Positions 27,596-36,828 of a DNA stretch of 64,000 nucleotides are shown here, piece after piece. The stretch is from Cupriavidus alkaliphilus (GTDB lineage Bacteria > Pseudomonadota > Gammaproteobacteria > Burkholderiales > Burkholderiaceae), in assembly GCF_900094595.1 (NCBI RefSeq), contig NZ_FMAD01000003.1, forward strand, positions 532,362 through 596,361, written 5' to 3'. The position numbers and the translations under genes are program-made. Below the pieces are notes generated by a model. It made no database searches, was not told the DNA's origin, and saw only the letters and a list, made by a program, of their open reading frames with translations. Each line of letters opens with the position of its first letter. The first letter of the stretch is position 1.

Positions 27596-28507
27596 TTGAC
27601 TGCCATCCTCGAGTTGCGCAAGGTGCGCAAGCAATACGGCGACACGGTCGTGGTCGACGACCTCGACCTCCAGGTTTTCCGCGGCCAGTGCTTCGGCTTG
27701 CTGGGCCCGAACGGCGCCGGCAAGACCACCACGCTGCGGCTGCTGCTAGGCCTGACCACGCCCATGGCGGGCACGCTGACGCTGTGCGGCGAGCCCATCC
27801 CCGAACGCGCGCCGCAGGCGCGCATGCGCGTGGGCGTGGTGCCGCAATTCGACAATCTTGACCCGGACTTCTCCGTGATCGAGAACCTGCGCATCTTCGG
27901 GCGCTATTTCGGGCTGTCATCGGCCGAGATCGAGCGGCGCGTGCCGCGGCTGCTGGAATTCGCGCGCCTGGAAAACCGCGCCGACGCGCAAGTGCGCGAC
28001 CTCTCCGGCGGCATGCGCCGGCGCCTGACCGTGGCGCGCGCGCTGATCAACGACCCGGACCTGCTGGTGATGGACGAACCCACCACCGGCCTCGACCCGC
28101 AGGCGCGCCACCTGATCTGGGAGCGGCTGAAGTCGCTGATGGCCAGCGGCAAGACCATCCTGCTGACCACGCACTTCATGGAAGAAGCCGAACGGCTGTG
28201 CAACTACCTGTGCGTGATCGACGGCGGCCGCAAGATCGCCGAAGGCAAGCCGCACGAACTGATCGACAGCCAGATCGGCTGCGACGTGGTCGAGGTCTAT
28301 GGCGATGAACTGGACACGCTGCGCGGTACGCTGACGCCGCTGGCGCAGCGCACCGAAATGAGCGGCGAGACGCTGTTCTGCTACGTGCGCGAGCCCGCCC
28401 CGCTGCTGGCGGCGCTGCACGGCAGGAGCGGCGTGCGCTACCTGCACCGCCCCGCCAACCTCGAGGACGTGTTCCTCAAGCTGACCGGCCGCGAGATGCG
28501 GGATTGA
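27596..28507 (+). CDS. NodI-like ABC transporter ATP-binding protein
   Basis: A 303-aa ABC-2-type ATPase of the DRA/NodI family. Walker [10 protein letters not shown] is at 37-45, the signature LSGGM at 137-141 and Walker B LLVMDEP at 157-163. The C-terminal ~80 residues form the extra domain seen in NodI. No ATG fits the N-terminus: TTG at 27596 gives the NodI-like length, and another in-frame TTG lies at 27563. It pairs with the permease gene 25 bases downstream. NodIJ exports Nod factor in rhizobia, but non-symbiotic betaproteobacteria carry this older relative with unknown substrate. Confidence 0.88.
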   Translation: MTAILELRKVRKQYGDTVVVDDLDLQVFRGQCFGLLGPNGAGKTTTLRLLLGLTTPMAGTLTLCGEPIPERAPQARMRVGVVPQFDNLDPDFSVIENLRIFGRYFGLSSAEIERRVPRLLEFARLENRADAQVRDLSGGMRRRLTVARALINDPDLLVMDEPTTGLDPQARHLIWERLKSLMASGKTILLTTHFMEEAERLCNYLCVIDGGRKIAEGKPHELIDSQIGCDVVEVYGDELDTLRGTLTPLAQRTEMSGETLFCYVREPAPLLAALHGRSGVRYLHRPANLEDVFLKLTGREMRD

Positions 28508-28532
28508 ATGCGGGACTGAACCAAGGGACGAC

Positions 28533-29384
28533 ATGAGCGAACAGGACCCCCGCGCGGACGCCGCCGACGCCTCCGCTGCCGCCGGCACCGCGGTGCGGCA
28601 GACCTATCCGCAGCCGCTGCTGCCGCGCAACCTGCGCAACTGGATGATGGTCTGGTACCGCAACTACATGGTGTGGAAGAAGCTGGCCATCCCGTCGATG
28701 ATCGGCAACCTGGCCGACCCGATGATCTACCTGTTCGGCCTCGGCCTTGGGCTGGGGCTGATGGTGGGCCAGGTCGACGGCGTGTCGTATATCGCCTTCC
28801 TGGCGGCCGGCACCACCGCGTCGAGCGTCATGATGTCGGCCAGCTTCGAGTCGATGTATTCGGCATTCTCGCGCATGCACGTGCAGCGCACCTGGGAAGC
28901 GATCATGCATGCCCCGCTGACGCTGGGCGACGTGGTGCTGGGCGAAATCGCGTGGGCCGCCAGCAAGGCGGTGCTGTCGGGGCTGGCCATCATGCTGGTG
29001 GCGGGGGCGCTCGGCTATGCGCAGATGCCGGGCGCGCTGCTGGCGCTGCCGGTGATCGTGCTGGCCGGGATCGCGTTCGCCGCGCTGGCGATGATCGTCA
29101 CCGCGCTGGCGCCCAGCTACGACTTCTTCATGTTCTACCAGACCCTGGTGATGACGCCGATGCTGCTGCTGTCGGGCGTGTTCTTCCCGCTGGAACAATT
29201 GCCCGAAGGCGTGCAGGCCGCCACCGAGGCGCTGCCGCTGGCGCACGCCGTGGCGCTGATCCGGCCGCTGATGCTGGGCCGCCCGGTCGATGACGCGGGC
29301 CTGCACCTGGCAGTGCTGGCCGTCTATGCCGTGGCCGCGCTGGTGGTGTGCCTGGTGCTGCTGCGCCGCCGCCTGCTGCGCTGA
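28533..29384 (+). CDS. NodJ-like ABC-2 transporter permease
   Basis: A 283-aa membrane protein with an N-terminal cytosolic segment and six predicted helices. The ABC-2 signature is seen in the stretch MLLLSGVFFPLEQLPEGVQ near residue 210, and GLGLGLMVG in the first helix is typical of NodJ relatives. The start has AAGGGACGAC before it. It forms an exporter with the ATPase encoded just upstream. Substrate not known. Confidence 0.87.
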   Translation: MSEQDPRADAADASAAAGTAVRQTYPQPLLPRNLRNWMMVWYRNYMVWKKLAIPSMIGNLADPMIYLFGLGLGLGLMVGQVDGVSYIAFLAAGTTASSVMMSASFESMYSAFSRMHVQRTWEAIMHAPLTLGDVVLGEIAWAASKAVLSGLAIMLVAGALGYAQMPGALLALPVIVLAGIAFAALAMIVTALAPSYDFFMFYQTLVMTPMLLLSGVFFPLEQLPEGVQAATEALPLAHAVALIRPLMLGRPVDDAGLHLAVLAVYAVAALVVCLVLLRRRLLR

Positions 29385-29423
29385 CTCCGCCCCATGCCAG
29401 GCTCAACCACTACCAAGAGTTCC

Positions 29424-29774
29424 ATGCCGTCTTTATTTCCCCGCTTGCGTCGCAACCTGCGCAACGATAGCGAAACCTCCGCCACCCTGCCGCGCGTCGC
29501 GCTGATGCTGGCGGCCGCCTGCGCCGTCGCGACGCTGTCCGGCTGCATGGTGGTTGGTGCGACCGTGGCGGTCGGCAGCGCCGCGGTGTCGACGGTGGCG
29601 ACGGTAGGCTCGGCCGCGGTCAGCGTGGCCTCGACCGCGGTCGAGGCGACCTACGACGTCACCGCGGCCGGCGTGAAGGCGATGGCGGGCAGCGATGAGC
29701 CTGCTCCGCAAGCGCCGGCACCGCAAGGGCCGACCCTGCAAGAACCGGCCCCGGTGGCCATGGCGACAGAGTAG
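29424..29774 (+). CDS. Small lipoprotein, function unknown
   Basis: A 116-aa protein with a signal sequence and lipobox LSGC (Cys41 of the chosen start), so the mature form is a lipid-anchored ~75-residue protein. The mature part is made of Ala/Val/Ser/Thr-rich repeats (VGSAAVS twice) and a Pro/Ala/Gln tail. The ATG at 29424 has AAGAG upstream; an earlier ATG at 29394 has none. It may be co-transcribed with the ABC genes. It converges with metZ, with only 4 bases between the stops. Confidence 0.75.
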   Translation: MPSLFPRLRRNLRNDSETSATLPRVALMLAAACAVATLSGCMVVGATVAVGSAAVSTVATVGSAAVSVASTAVEATYDVTAAGVKAMAGSDEPAPQAPAPQGPTLQEPAPVAMATE

Positions 29775-29778
29775 CGCC

Positions 29779-30984
29779 TCAGTCGCCCAGGCCGCGCAGC
29801 AGGTCTGCCTTCAGGTCCTCGACCGACTCCAGCCCCACCGCCAGGCGGATCAGCCCTTCGCCGACGCCCGCGGCCGCCTTGGCCTCGGGGCTGACGCGTG
29901 CATGCGTGGTGGTGTACGGGTGCGTGATGGTGGTGCGGGTGTCGCCCAGGTTGCCGGTGATCGAGCACAGCCGCGTGTTATCGATCACGCGCCAGGCATT
30001 GGCGCGCTGCTGCCCGGGCGTCGCGCCCTTGAGCTCGAACGACACGATCGCGCCGCCGCCGCTTTGCTGGCGCATGGCGATCTGGTGCTGCGGGTGCGAC
30101 GCCAGCGCCGGGTGGAACACGCGCGCCACCGCCGGGTGCGATTCCAGGAACTGCGCCAGCGCCAGCGCGCTGGCCGAATGGCGCTCCATGCGGATCGCCA
30201 GCGTCTCCATGCCCTTGAGCAGCACCCACGCATTGAACGCCGACAGCGTCGGCCCGGCGGTGCGCACGAACGGGAACACCTTGCCCATGATGAAGTCGTG
30301 CGTGCCCAGCACCGCGCCGCCCAGCACGCGGCCCTGGCCGTCGATATGCTTGGTGGCCGAGTGCACCACGATGTCGGCGCCGAACTTCATCGGCTGCTGC
30401 AGCGCGGGCGAGCAGAAACAATTGTCGACCACCAGCAGCGCGTTGGCATCGTGGGCAATGTCCGCCACCGCCGCGATGTCAGCCACCTCGGTCAGCGGGT
30501 TCGATGGCGTTTCCAGGAAGAACAGTTTGGTGTTCGGGCGGACTGCCGCACGCCACGCTTCCAGGTCGGTCGGATCGACGAAGGTGGTCTCGACGCCGAA
30601 CTTGCCGAAGATATTGTTGAACAGCGTCATGGTCGAGCCGAAGATCGCGCGCGAGCTGACCAGGTGGTCGCCGGCCTGCATCGACGACAGCACCACCGAC
30701 AGGATCGCGCTCATGCCCGATGCCGTCGCCATGCAGGCCTGCGCCCCTTCCAGCGCGGCCAGGCGCGACTGGAACATCGACACCGTCGGGTTGGTGAAGC
30801 GCGAATAGGTATAGCCCTCTTCCGAGTTGGCAAAGCGCTCGGCGGCTTCTGCGGCGCTGTTGAAGCAGAAGCTCGAGGTCAGGTACATGGCCTCGGAGTG
30901 CTCCATGAACTCGCTGCGCAGCGTGCCGGCGCGCACGCCGAGGGTATCGATGCCGAGCGATTCAGGGTTGAGCGGTTCGTTCAT
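29779..30984 (-). CDS. metZ: O-succinylhomoserine sulfhydrylase MetZ
   Basis: A 401-aa PLP enzyme that makes homocysteine directly from O-succinylhomoserine and sulfide, in methionine synthesis. The PLP lysine is Lys212 in SATKHIDGQGRV, and the family N-terminus (GIDTLGVRAGTLRSEFMEHSEA) is intact. The ATG at 30984 gives the standard length; the longer frame upstream runs through the leader. That leader carries a SAM-II-like aptamer and an intrinsic terminator, so expression is probably switched off when S-adenosylmethionine is plentiful. Confidence 0.93.
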   Translation of the reverse strand: MNEPLNPESLGIDTLGVRAGTLRSEFMEHSEAMYLTSSFCFNSAAEAAERFANSEEGYTYSRFTNPTVSMFQSRLAALEGAQACMATASGMSAILSVVLSSMQAGDHLVSSRAIFGSTMTLFNNIFGKFGVETTFVDPTDLEAWRAAVRPNTKLFFLETPSNPLTEVADIAAVADIAHDANALLVVDNCFCSPALQQPMKFGADIVVHSATKHIDGQGRVLGGAVLGTHDFIMGKVFPFVRTAGPTLSAFNAWVLLKGMETLAIRMERHSASALALAQFLESHPAVARVFHPALASHPQHQIAMRQQSGGGAIVSFELKGATPGQQRANAWRVIDNTRLCSITGNLGDTRTTITHPYTTTHARVSPEAKAAAGVGEGLIRLAVGLESVEDLKADLLRGLGD

Positions 30985-31053
30985 GCTGGTGGCGCGGTCG
31001 TACCCGCGCGAATGCAATGGTTGTGGCCTGCCGCGGCAAGGCGGCCGGCCATG

Positions 31054-31093
31054 AAAAAAGCCCGTGCGATCGAATGGTCGGATCGACGGGCTT
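31054..31093 (-). terminator. Intrinsic terminator in the metZ leader
   Basis: On the minus strand AAGCCCGT+CGATC pairs with GATCG+ACGGGCTT: 13 bp with a single bulged C and a 9-base loop, followed by six Ts. It lies downstream of the SAM-II aptamer and 69 bases upstream of the metZ ATG, so it could serve both as the end of the purF transcript and as the riboswitch's off-switch. Confidence 0.85.
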
Positions 31094-31182
31094 GCTGTTC
31101 TGCGGAGGCCTTCGGCAGGCTGTGGCGGTTGGGCGGCCAGTTGCGCAGGCACTGCGCGGACTGGCAAACACTGCAACCACCA

Positions 31183-31240
31183 TCTCTTTAGCTGTTTCGG
31201 GCTGGACCCGCGTCCGCAAGCTGACTATCAAATCGACGCC
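31183..31240 (-). promoter_or_regulatory. SAM-II (SAM-alpha) riboswitch aptamer upstream of metZ
   Basis: Reading the minus strand, GCGTC (31239-31235) pairs with GACGC (31214-31210) to form P1. The loop begins GATTTG and ends CTTGC, the hallmark loop of SAM-II. A downstream CAGCTAAAGAG (31193-31183) supplies the GCTAAA strand of the pseudoknot. SAM-II is known before methionine genes, mostly in alphaproteobacteria. Placement before metZ fits. The full pseudoknot pairing was not modelled. Confidence 0.75.
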
Positions 31241-31297
31241 CGGCCATGTTACGGCCGGGCTTCGCATCCGTCAACGCACGGGCGCGCGGCGCGCGGC

Positions 31298-32827
31298 TTA
31301 CTCGTTGCCGCCGGAGCGCTGCAGGTGCAGTGACGAGCGCTCGGTGTCGCCGCCGGTGCCGTCGCGGTCGGCCTGGCTGCGCGCCGTTTCCAGGCGCTCC
31401 AGGTAGGCCTCGTCGATATCGCCGGTAACGTAGCGGCCATCGAAGCACGATGCATCGAAGTCGTTCAGCGCGGGGTTGATGTCGCGCACCGCCTGCTTCA
31501 TCGCTTCCACGTCCTGGTACACCAGCTTGTCCGCGCCGATGATCTTGGCGATCTCTTCGTGGGAGCGGCCATGCGCCACCAGTTCGCTGCGGGTCGGCAT
31601 GTCGATGCCGTACACGTTGGGGAACTTCACCGGCGGCGCGGCCGAGGCGAAGATCACCTTGTTGGCGCCGGCGTCGCGCGCCATCTGCACGATCTCGAAC
31701 GAGGTGGTGCCGCGCACGATCGAGTCGTCGACGATCAGCACGTTCTTGCCCTTGAACTCCACGCCCATGGCGTTGAGCTTCTGGCGCACCGACTTCTTGC
31801 GCACCGCCTGGCCCGGCATGATGAAGGTGCGGCCGACGTAGCGGTTCTTGAAGAAGCCTTCGCGGTAATTGACGCCCAGGCGGTTGGCCACCTGCATCGC
31901 GGCCGGCCGGCTGCTGTCCGGGATCGGCATGACCACGTCGATATCGCCGGCCGACACTTCCTGGCGGATCTTCTCGGCCAGGTAGTCGCCCATGCGCAGG
32001 CGCGCGTCGTAGACCGGCACGCCGTCGATGCACGAATCCGGGCGGGCCAGGTAGACGTACTCGAAGATGCACGGCGTCAGCACCGGGTTGTCGGCGCACT
32101 GCTTGCTGTAGAGCTTGCCGTCGAGGTCGATGAAGATGGCCTCGCCCGCCGCCACGTCGCGCTCGAACTTGTAGCCGATGCCTTCCAGCGCCACGGACTC
32201 GGATGCCACCATCCATTCCTTGCCGGTCGGGGTCTCGACGCTGCCCAGGCACAGCGGGCGGATGCCGAACGGGTCGCGCACGGCCAGCATGCCGTAGCCG
32301 GCGATCTGCGCCGCGATCGCGTACGAGCCGCGCACGCGCCGGTGCATGCCCGCCACGGCCTTGAAGATCATTTCCGGATCGAGCGCCATGCCGTTGCTGG
32401 CGCGCTGCAGCTCGTCGGCCAGCACGTTCAGCAGCACTTCGGTGTCCGAGTGCGTGTTGATGTGGCGGCGGTCGCGGCGGAACATTTCCTCGCGCAGCTG
32501 CTGCCAGTTGGTCAGGTTGCCGTTATGCGCCAGGATGATGCCGTAGGGGGCGTTGACGTAGAACGGCTGCGCCTCTTCCTCGCTCGAGGCCGAGCCGGCG
32601 GTCGGGTAGCGCACCTGGCCGATGCCTGCGGTGCCCGGCAGGCCGCGCATGTTGCGGGTGCGGAAGACATCGCGCACCAGGCCGTTGGCCTTGTGCATGT
32701 GGAAGGTACTGCCGTTGGCGGTGGCGATGCCGGCAGCATCCTGTCCGCGGTGTTGCAACAACAGCAGGCTGTCGTAAATCAGTTGGTTGACAGGCGTGGC
32801 TGAAACCACACCGACGATACCGCACAT
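31298..32827 (-). CDS. purF: Amidophosphoribosyltransferase PurF
   Basis: A 509-aa enzyme for the first committed step of purine synthesis (PRPP + glutamine to phosphoribosylamine). The protein starts MCGIVGVV, so the catalytic nucleophile Cys2 is exposed simply by removing Met; no propeptide is present. The PRPP-binding loop VLIVDDSIVRGTTS is intact near residue 370. It lies downstream of cvpA on the same strand, as in E. coli, with a 103-base gap. Confidence 0.96.
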   Translation of the reverse strand: MCGIVGVVSATPVNQLIYDSLLLLQHRGQDAAGIATANGSTFHMHKANGLVRDVFRTRNMRGLPGTAGIGQVRYPTAGSASSEEEAQPFYVNAPYGIILAHNGNLTNWQQLREEMFRRDRRHINTHSDTEVLLNVLADELQRASNGMALDPEMIFKAVAGMHRRVRGSYAIAAQIAGYGMLAVRDPFGIRPLCLGSVETPTGKEWMVASESVALEGIGYKFERDVAAGEAIFIDLDGKLYSKQCADNPVLTPCIFEYVYLARPDSCIDGVPVYDARLRMGDYLAEKIRQEVSAGDIDVVMPIPDSSRPAAMQVANRLGVNYREGFFKNRYVGRTFIMPGQAVRKKSVRQKLNAMGVEFKGKNVLIVDDSIVRGTTSFEIVQMARDAGANKVIFASAAPPVKFPNVYGIDMPTRSELVAHGRSHEEIAKIIGADKLVYQDVEAMKQAVRDINPALNDFDASCFDGRYVTGDIDEAYLERLETARSQADRDGTGGDTERSSLHLQRSGGNE

Positions 32828-32930
32828 GCCAAGCTCCCAGGAAAGGCTTTGATTCAGGGGGCGCAGCCCGGCCCGGGATCCTCCGGGCCCGAAGGCCTGC
32901 GTTACTACCAGCCGCGCAACGTGCCCGGCC

Positions 32931-33428
32931 TTATGTCTTCACGTACTTCGCCAGCTCCGGCGGCAGCCATGGCTTGATCGACTCCATGGCCTGCATCACA
33001 TAGGGGCGGCTCACCGCATCGCGCCAGAACGGTTCTTCCGGCAATTTCGTCAGGCTGGCCAGCGTCACCATCACCATCACCAGCAGCACGCCGCGCAGCA
33101 GGCCGAACACCAGTCCCAGGCCGCGGTCGGCAGGCTTGAGGCCGGTGCTCTCCAGCAATTGCCCCACCACCATGCCGGCCAGCGAGGCCCCCAGCACGGT
33201 GCCGATCAGCAGCACCACGAAGCCCAGCGCATGGCGGGCCAGCTCGCCGCCCGGCAGCGACTCTGGCATCCAGCCCGCGGCCACCGCGCCGTAGCGGAAC
33301 GCCACCCAGAACGCCACCACCCAGCCGATCAGCGACAGCACCTCGCGCACCAGCCCGCGCAGCACGCCCAGCAGGCCCGAGGCCAGCAGGATAAAGACCA
33401 CGGCATAGTCGAAGAAAGTCGGCTGCAT
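32931..33428 (-). CDS. cvpA: CvpA family membrane protein
   Basis: A 165-aa inner-membrane protein with four predicted helices, starting FFDYAVVFILLASGLLG and with the conserved LRGLVREVLSLIGWVVAF segment. CvpA is needed for colicin V production in E. coli, and relatives affect envelope stress tolerance. It sits in the conserved order dedD-cvpA-purF. Confidence 0.92.
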   Translation of the reverse strand: MQPTFFDYAVVFILLASGLLGVLRGLVREVLSLIGWVVAFWVAFRYGAVAAGWMPESLPGGELARHALGFVVLLIGTVLGASLAGMVVGQLLESTGLKPADRGLGLVFGLLRGVLLVMVMVTLASLTKLPEEPFWRDAVSRPYVMQAMESIKPWLPPELAKYVKT

Positions 33429-33468
33429 CGTTGCTGGCGGCCGCGCACGCGCGCCGGCCGCGGCGCCC

Positions 33469-34209
33469 TTACTGTTCCACGACCTTCGAGGTCAGCCCCA
33501 CCGCCCGCACGCGCTTGTCGGCGGCATCGGCGGCGTCGCGGTCGTTGAAGGGACCGGCACGCAGCAGGATGCGCTCGCCATCGGCCAGCACTTTCTTTTC
33601 GACATAGGCCGGCACCTTGCTCGCCTTGAGCTTGGCCAGCCAGCCCTTGGCGCGCTCTTCGGAAGAAAACGCGCCGATCAGGATCAGGTACTTGCCGCTG
33701 CCGGTCTTGGCTTCGGTCCTGGTTTCAGGCTTCGGCTCGGGCTTGGCTTCGGTGCGCTGCGCGGGCTTGTCGGCGGCAGCCGCCGAGGGCTTCGGCGCAT
33801 TGACGATTTCCTCGCCGGCATCGAGCGCGGCGGCATCGTTTCGCGACGCCGGCGAGGCCGGCGCGGGCGGCAGCGGATCGGCCTTGCGCGGCTCGACGCG
33901 CGGCTTGTGCGAACTGGTGACACCGTTGGCGACCTTGACCGAGACGTCGTCGGACACCGGCCGCGGCTTGGTTTCGAACACGATCGGCAGCACGATCACG
34001 GCGGCCACCATCAGCACCACGGCGCCGATCAGCCGGCGGCGCGCGCGCTGCTTCTGCGGAAATTCAGGGTCCAGCGTGTCGTCGGCATACTCGTCGGCCA
34101 GTCGGCGCGACGAGGCGATGCCCGCACCCGTCTCGGCGCGCTGGCGCCGGGCACGCTCGGGTGCCGGGTCGTTGCCCTTGCGGGAGGAAAACAGCGAAAG
34201 CAGGCCCAT
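33469..34209 (-). CDS. dedD: SPOR-domain cell-division protein (DedD-like)
   Basis: A 246-aa protein. It has a cytosolic N-terminus, one membrane helix (about residues 60-78, RRLIGAVVLMVAAVIVLPIVF), a Pro/Lys/Glu-rich linker and a C-terminal SPOR domain (about 172-246, YLILIGAFSSEERAKGWLAKL). SPOR domains bind denuded peptidoglycan at the septum. The architecture and place between folC and cvpA match DedD. Confidence 0.9.
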   Translation of the reverse strand: MGLLSLFSSRKGNDPAPERARRQRAETGAGIASSRRLADEYADDTLDPEFPQKQRARRRLIGAVVLMVAAVIVLPIVFETKPRPVSDDVSVKVANGVTSSHKPRVEPRKADPLPPAPASPASRNDAAALDAGEEIVNAPKPSAAAADKPAQRTEAKPEPKPETRTEAKTGSGKYLILIGAFSSEERAKGWLAKLKASKVPAYVEKKVLADGERILLRAGPFNDRDAADAADKRVRAVGLTSKVVEQ

Positions 34210-34316
34210 AGATTGGTTCGGTGATACGGCCCGGTGGGCCGCTCGTTGCGTTTGCCGCTCAGTGATCGGCCAAGGCCGCCGGGGTTGCCAGCACAGCGCG
34301 CGCCGGGACGCCCGCT

Positions 34317-35627
34317 TCAGTTAGCCTGCGTGGCACGGTAGGCCATCACGCCGGCGACGGTATAGAACGATCCGAAGACCAGAATTCTATCATTCTCGGT
34401 GGCACGCTCGATGGCATCGCGGAATGCCGCCTCGGGACTGGAAAAGCAGGCCGCGGTCGCATCCGGGCCGGGCTGGAAGCCCCCTGCCTCGAGCTTGCCG
34501 AGCAGCTCCGCGGCGCTGGCCGCGCGTTCGGTGGGCAGGTCGCACAGGCACCAGTGGTCGACCTTGTCGGCCACATGCTGCAGCACCCCGGCGATGTCCT
34601 TGTCCTGCATCGCGCCGAACACCGCGTAGGTGTAGCGGAAGAAGCCCATGTTCTCGAGGTTCTGCCCCAGCGTCGCCGCCGCATGCGGATTGTGCGCCAC
34701 GTCGAGGATCACGGCCGGACGGCCCGGCAGCACCTGGAACCGGCCCGGCAGCTCGACGAAGGCCAGGCCGTTGCGCACTTCCTGCGCGCTCACCGGCAGT
34801 CGCTCGCGCAGCGCCTGCAACGCCGCCAGCGCCGCCGATGCATTCAGCAGCTGGTTGGCGCCGCGCAGCGCCGGATAGCCCAGGCCGTTGAGCTTGCGCC
34901 CGCCGCCGCTCCAGTCCCATTGCTGGCGCTCCTGGCCCTTGGCGGCCTGGAAATGGTAGTCGCGCCCCACCAGCCACAGCTCGGCGCCGACCGCTTCGGC
35001 GTGCGCCAGCAGCGACTTGGGCGGCACCGGGTCGCCGCAGATCGCGGGCACGCCCGGGCGAAAGATGCCGGCCTTCTCGAAGCCGATTTCCTCGCGGGTG
35101 TTGCCCAGGTACTGGGTATGGTCGATGTCGACGCTGGTGATGATGGCGCAGTCGGTATCGATCACATTGGTCGCATCGAGGCGGCCGCCCAGCCCCACTT
35201 CCAGGACGATCGCATCGAGGCCGGCCGCGGCAAAGAAATGCAGGATTGCCAGCGTGGTGAATTCGAAGTAGGTCAGGCTGACCGGGTCGGCAAAGCTGTT
35301 GCGCGCATGCTCGACCGCCTCGAAGTGCGGCAGCAGTTGCGCATCGGTGGCGATCTCGCCGTTCAGGCGCGCGCGCTCGTTGAACGAGATCAGGTGCGGC
35401 GAGGTATGGCAGCCCACCTTGTAGCCGGCTTCCAGCAGGATGCGCTCGAGCATGGCGCAGGTCGAGCCCTTGCCGTTGGTGCCGCCCACGGTGAAGACGG
35501 CGGCGTCGATGCGCAGCCCGAGGGCTTCCTTCACGCGCGTGATGCGCGTCAGGCCCATGTCGATGCCCACTGGATGGGCGGTTTCGAGATGGGAGAGCCA
35601 TTCGGGGAGCGTGTGGAAGACAGGCAT
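34317..35627 (-). CDS. folC: Dihydrofolate synthase / folylpolyglutamate synthase FolC
   Basis: A 436-aa Mur-ligase-like enzyme that adds glutamate to dihydropteroate and to tetrahydrofolate. The ATP-binding loop GGTNGKGST is at 48-56, and HTSPHL, FEFTTLAILHFF and DVAHNPHA follow in the family's order. The ATG at 35627 gives a normal N-terminus (MPVFHTLPEWLSHLE). It lies between accD and dedD, as in E. coli, and a hairpin precedes it. Confidence 0.95.
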   Translation of the reverse strand: MPVFHTLPEWLSHLETAHPVGIDMGLTRITRVKEALGLRIDAAVFTVGGTNGKGSTCAMLERILLEAGYKVGCHTSPHLISFNERARLNGEIATDAQLLPHFEAVEHARNSFADPVSLTYFEFTTLAILHFFAAAGLDAIVLEVGLGGRLDATNVIDTDCAIITSVDIDHTQYLGNTREEIGFEKAGIFRPGVPAICGDPVPPKSLLAHAEAVGAELWLVGRDYHFQAAKGQERQQWDWSGGGRKLNGLGYPALRGANQLLNASAALAALQALRERLPVSAQEVRNGLAFVELPGRFQVLPGRPAVILDVAHNPHAAATLGQNLENMGFFRYTYAVFGAMQDKDIAGVLQHVADKVDHWCLCDLPTERAASAAELLGKLEAGGFQPGPDATAACFSSPEAAFRDAIERATENDRILVFGSFYTVAGVMAYRATQAN

Positions 35628-35720
35628 TTCGGGTGTTCGAGGGAAGCGTTTTGAAGCGTTTGCTACCAGATTCGGGCAGGCGGGCGCAAAGTCAAGGGCC
35701 CGGCGCCGCGCCCGTCCAGA

Positions 35721-35753
35721 AAAGGCGAAAGGCGCGTCAACCACCCGCGCCTT
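35721..35753 (-). terminator. Hairpin with T-rich tail between accD and folC
   Basis: AAGGCGCG (35729-35736) pairs with CGCGCCTT (35746-35753) across 9 bases. On the minus strand it is followed by TTCGCCTTTTC, so it could terminate or attenuate the accD transcript before folC. Confidence 0.6.
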
Positions 35754-35775
35754 CGGTATCGCGATCGTGGCGGCG

Positions 35776-36648
35776 TTATGCCACCGCGTCGGCGGGCTGC
35801 TTCTGCAGCAGCGCCAGCAGTTGTGCCAGTTCGGCGCGCATCTTGCGGCGGTCGACGATCATGTCGACGGCGCCCTTGGTCAGCAGGAACTCCGAGCGCT
35901 GGAAGCCTTCCGGCAGCTTCTCGCGCACGGTCTGCTCGATCACGCGCGGGCCGGCAAAGCCGATCAGCGCCTTGGGCTCGGCGATCACCACGTCGCCCAG
36001 GAAGGCGAACGAAGCCGACACGCCGCCCATGGTCGGGTCGGTCAGCACGCTGATGAACGGCAGCCTGGCCGCGCTCAGCTGGTTCAGCATCGCCGTGGTC
36101 TTGGCCATCTGCAGCAGCGACAGCAGGCTTTCCTGCATGCGCGCGCCGCCGGTGGCGGTAAAGCAGATGAACGGCACCTTCTGCTCGAGCGCGGCCTGCG
36201 CGCCGCGCACGAAGCGCTCGCCCACCACCGAGCCCATCGAGCCGCCCATGAACTCGAACTCGAAGCAGCTCGCCACCACCGGGATGGTGTGGATGGCACC
36301 GCCCATCACCACCATGGCATCGGTCTCGCCGGTGTCTTCCATGGCGGCCTTGATGCGGTCCGGGTACTTCTTGGAATCCTTGAACTTGAGCGCGTCGACC
36401 GGCACGATCTCCTGGCCGATCTCATAGCGGCCTTCGGCGTCCAGCAGCGCGTCCAGGCGCGCGCGCGCGCTGATGCGCATATGGTGGTCGCACTTGGGGC
36501 AGACGTGCAGGTTAGCCTCGACGTCGGTCCGGTACAGGGTGGACTCGCACGACGGGCACTTGACCCACAACCCCTCGGGGATGCCCTTGCGGGTGCTGGG
36601 GTCGGTCTGTTGAATCTTGGGGGGCAGGAGTTTATCCAACCAGCTCAT
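35776..36648 (-). CDS. accD: Acetyl-CoA carboxylase carboxyltransferase subunit beta AccD
   Basis: A 290-aa subunit that, with AccA, transfers the carboxyl group from biotin to acetyl-CoA, making malonyl-CoA for fatty acids. The zinc ribbon is Cys31, Cys34, Cys50, Cys53. The CoA-binding region [18 protein letters not shown] is intact. The ATG at 36648 is preceded by AAAGGAG. It follows trpA after 180 bases. Confidence 0.96.
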   Translation of the reverse strand: MSWLDKLLPPKIQQTDPSTRKGIPEGLWVKCPSCESTLYRTDVEANLHVCPKCDHHMRISARARLDALLDAEGRYEIGQEIVPVDALKFKDSKKYPDRIKAAMEDTGETDAMVVMGGAIHTIPVVASCFEFEFMGGSMGSVVGERFVRGAQAALEQKVPFICFTATGGARMQESLLSLLQMAKTTAMLNQLSAARLPFISVLTDPTMGGVSASFAFLGDVVIAEPKALIGFAGPRVIEQTVREKLPEGFQRSEFLLTKGAVDMIVDRRKMRAELAQLLALLQKQPADAVA

Positions 36649-36828
36649 GAAAGCTCCTTTCGGATGACTGCGGTCCGCCGGCAGACCCATGGTCGGGGCG
36701 CCGGTTGGCGGAAGGCAGGGAATCAACCCGCGAATTTACCACGCCGGCCCGGTGAGCTCGAAGCGCAACGCGCGAATTGCGCACGATAACGCACTTTTCG
36801 CCCCGCCCCAGGCCGGCAATGAATCACT

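Noticed and set aside
32864..32892. G/C hairpin between cvpA and purF
   Set aside because: A short 7-bp stem with no U-tract on either strand; common by chance in this base composition.
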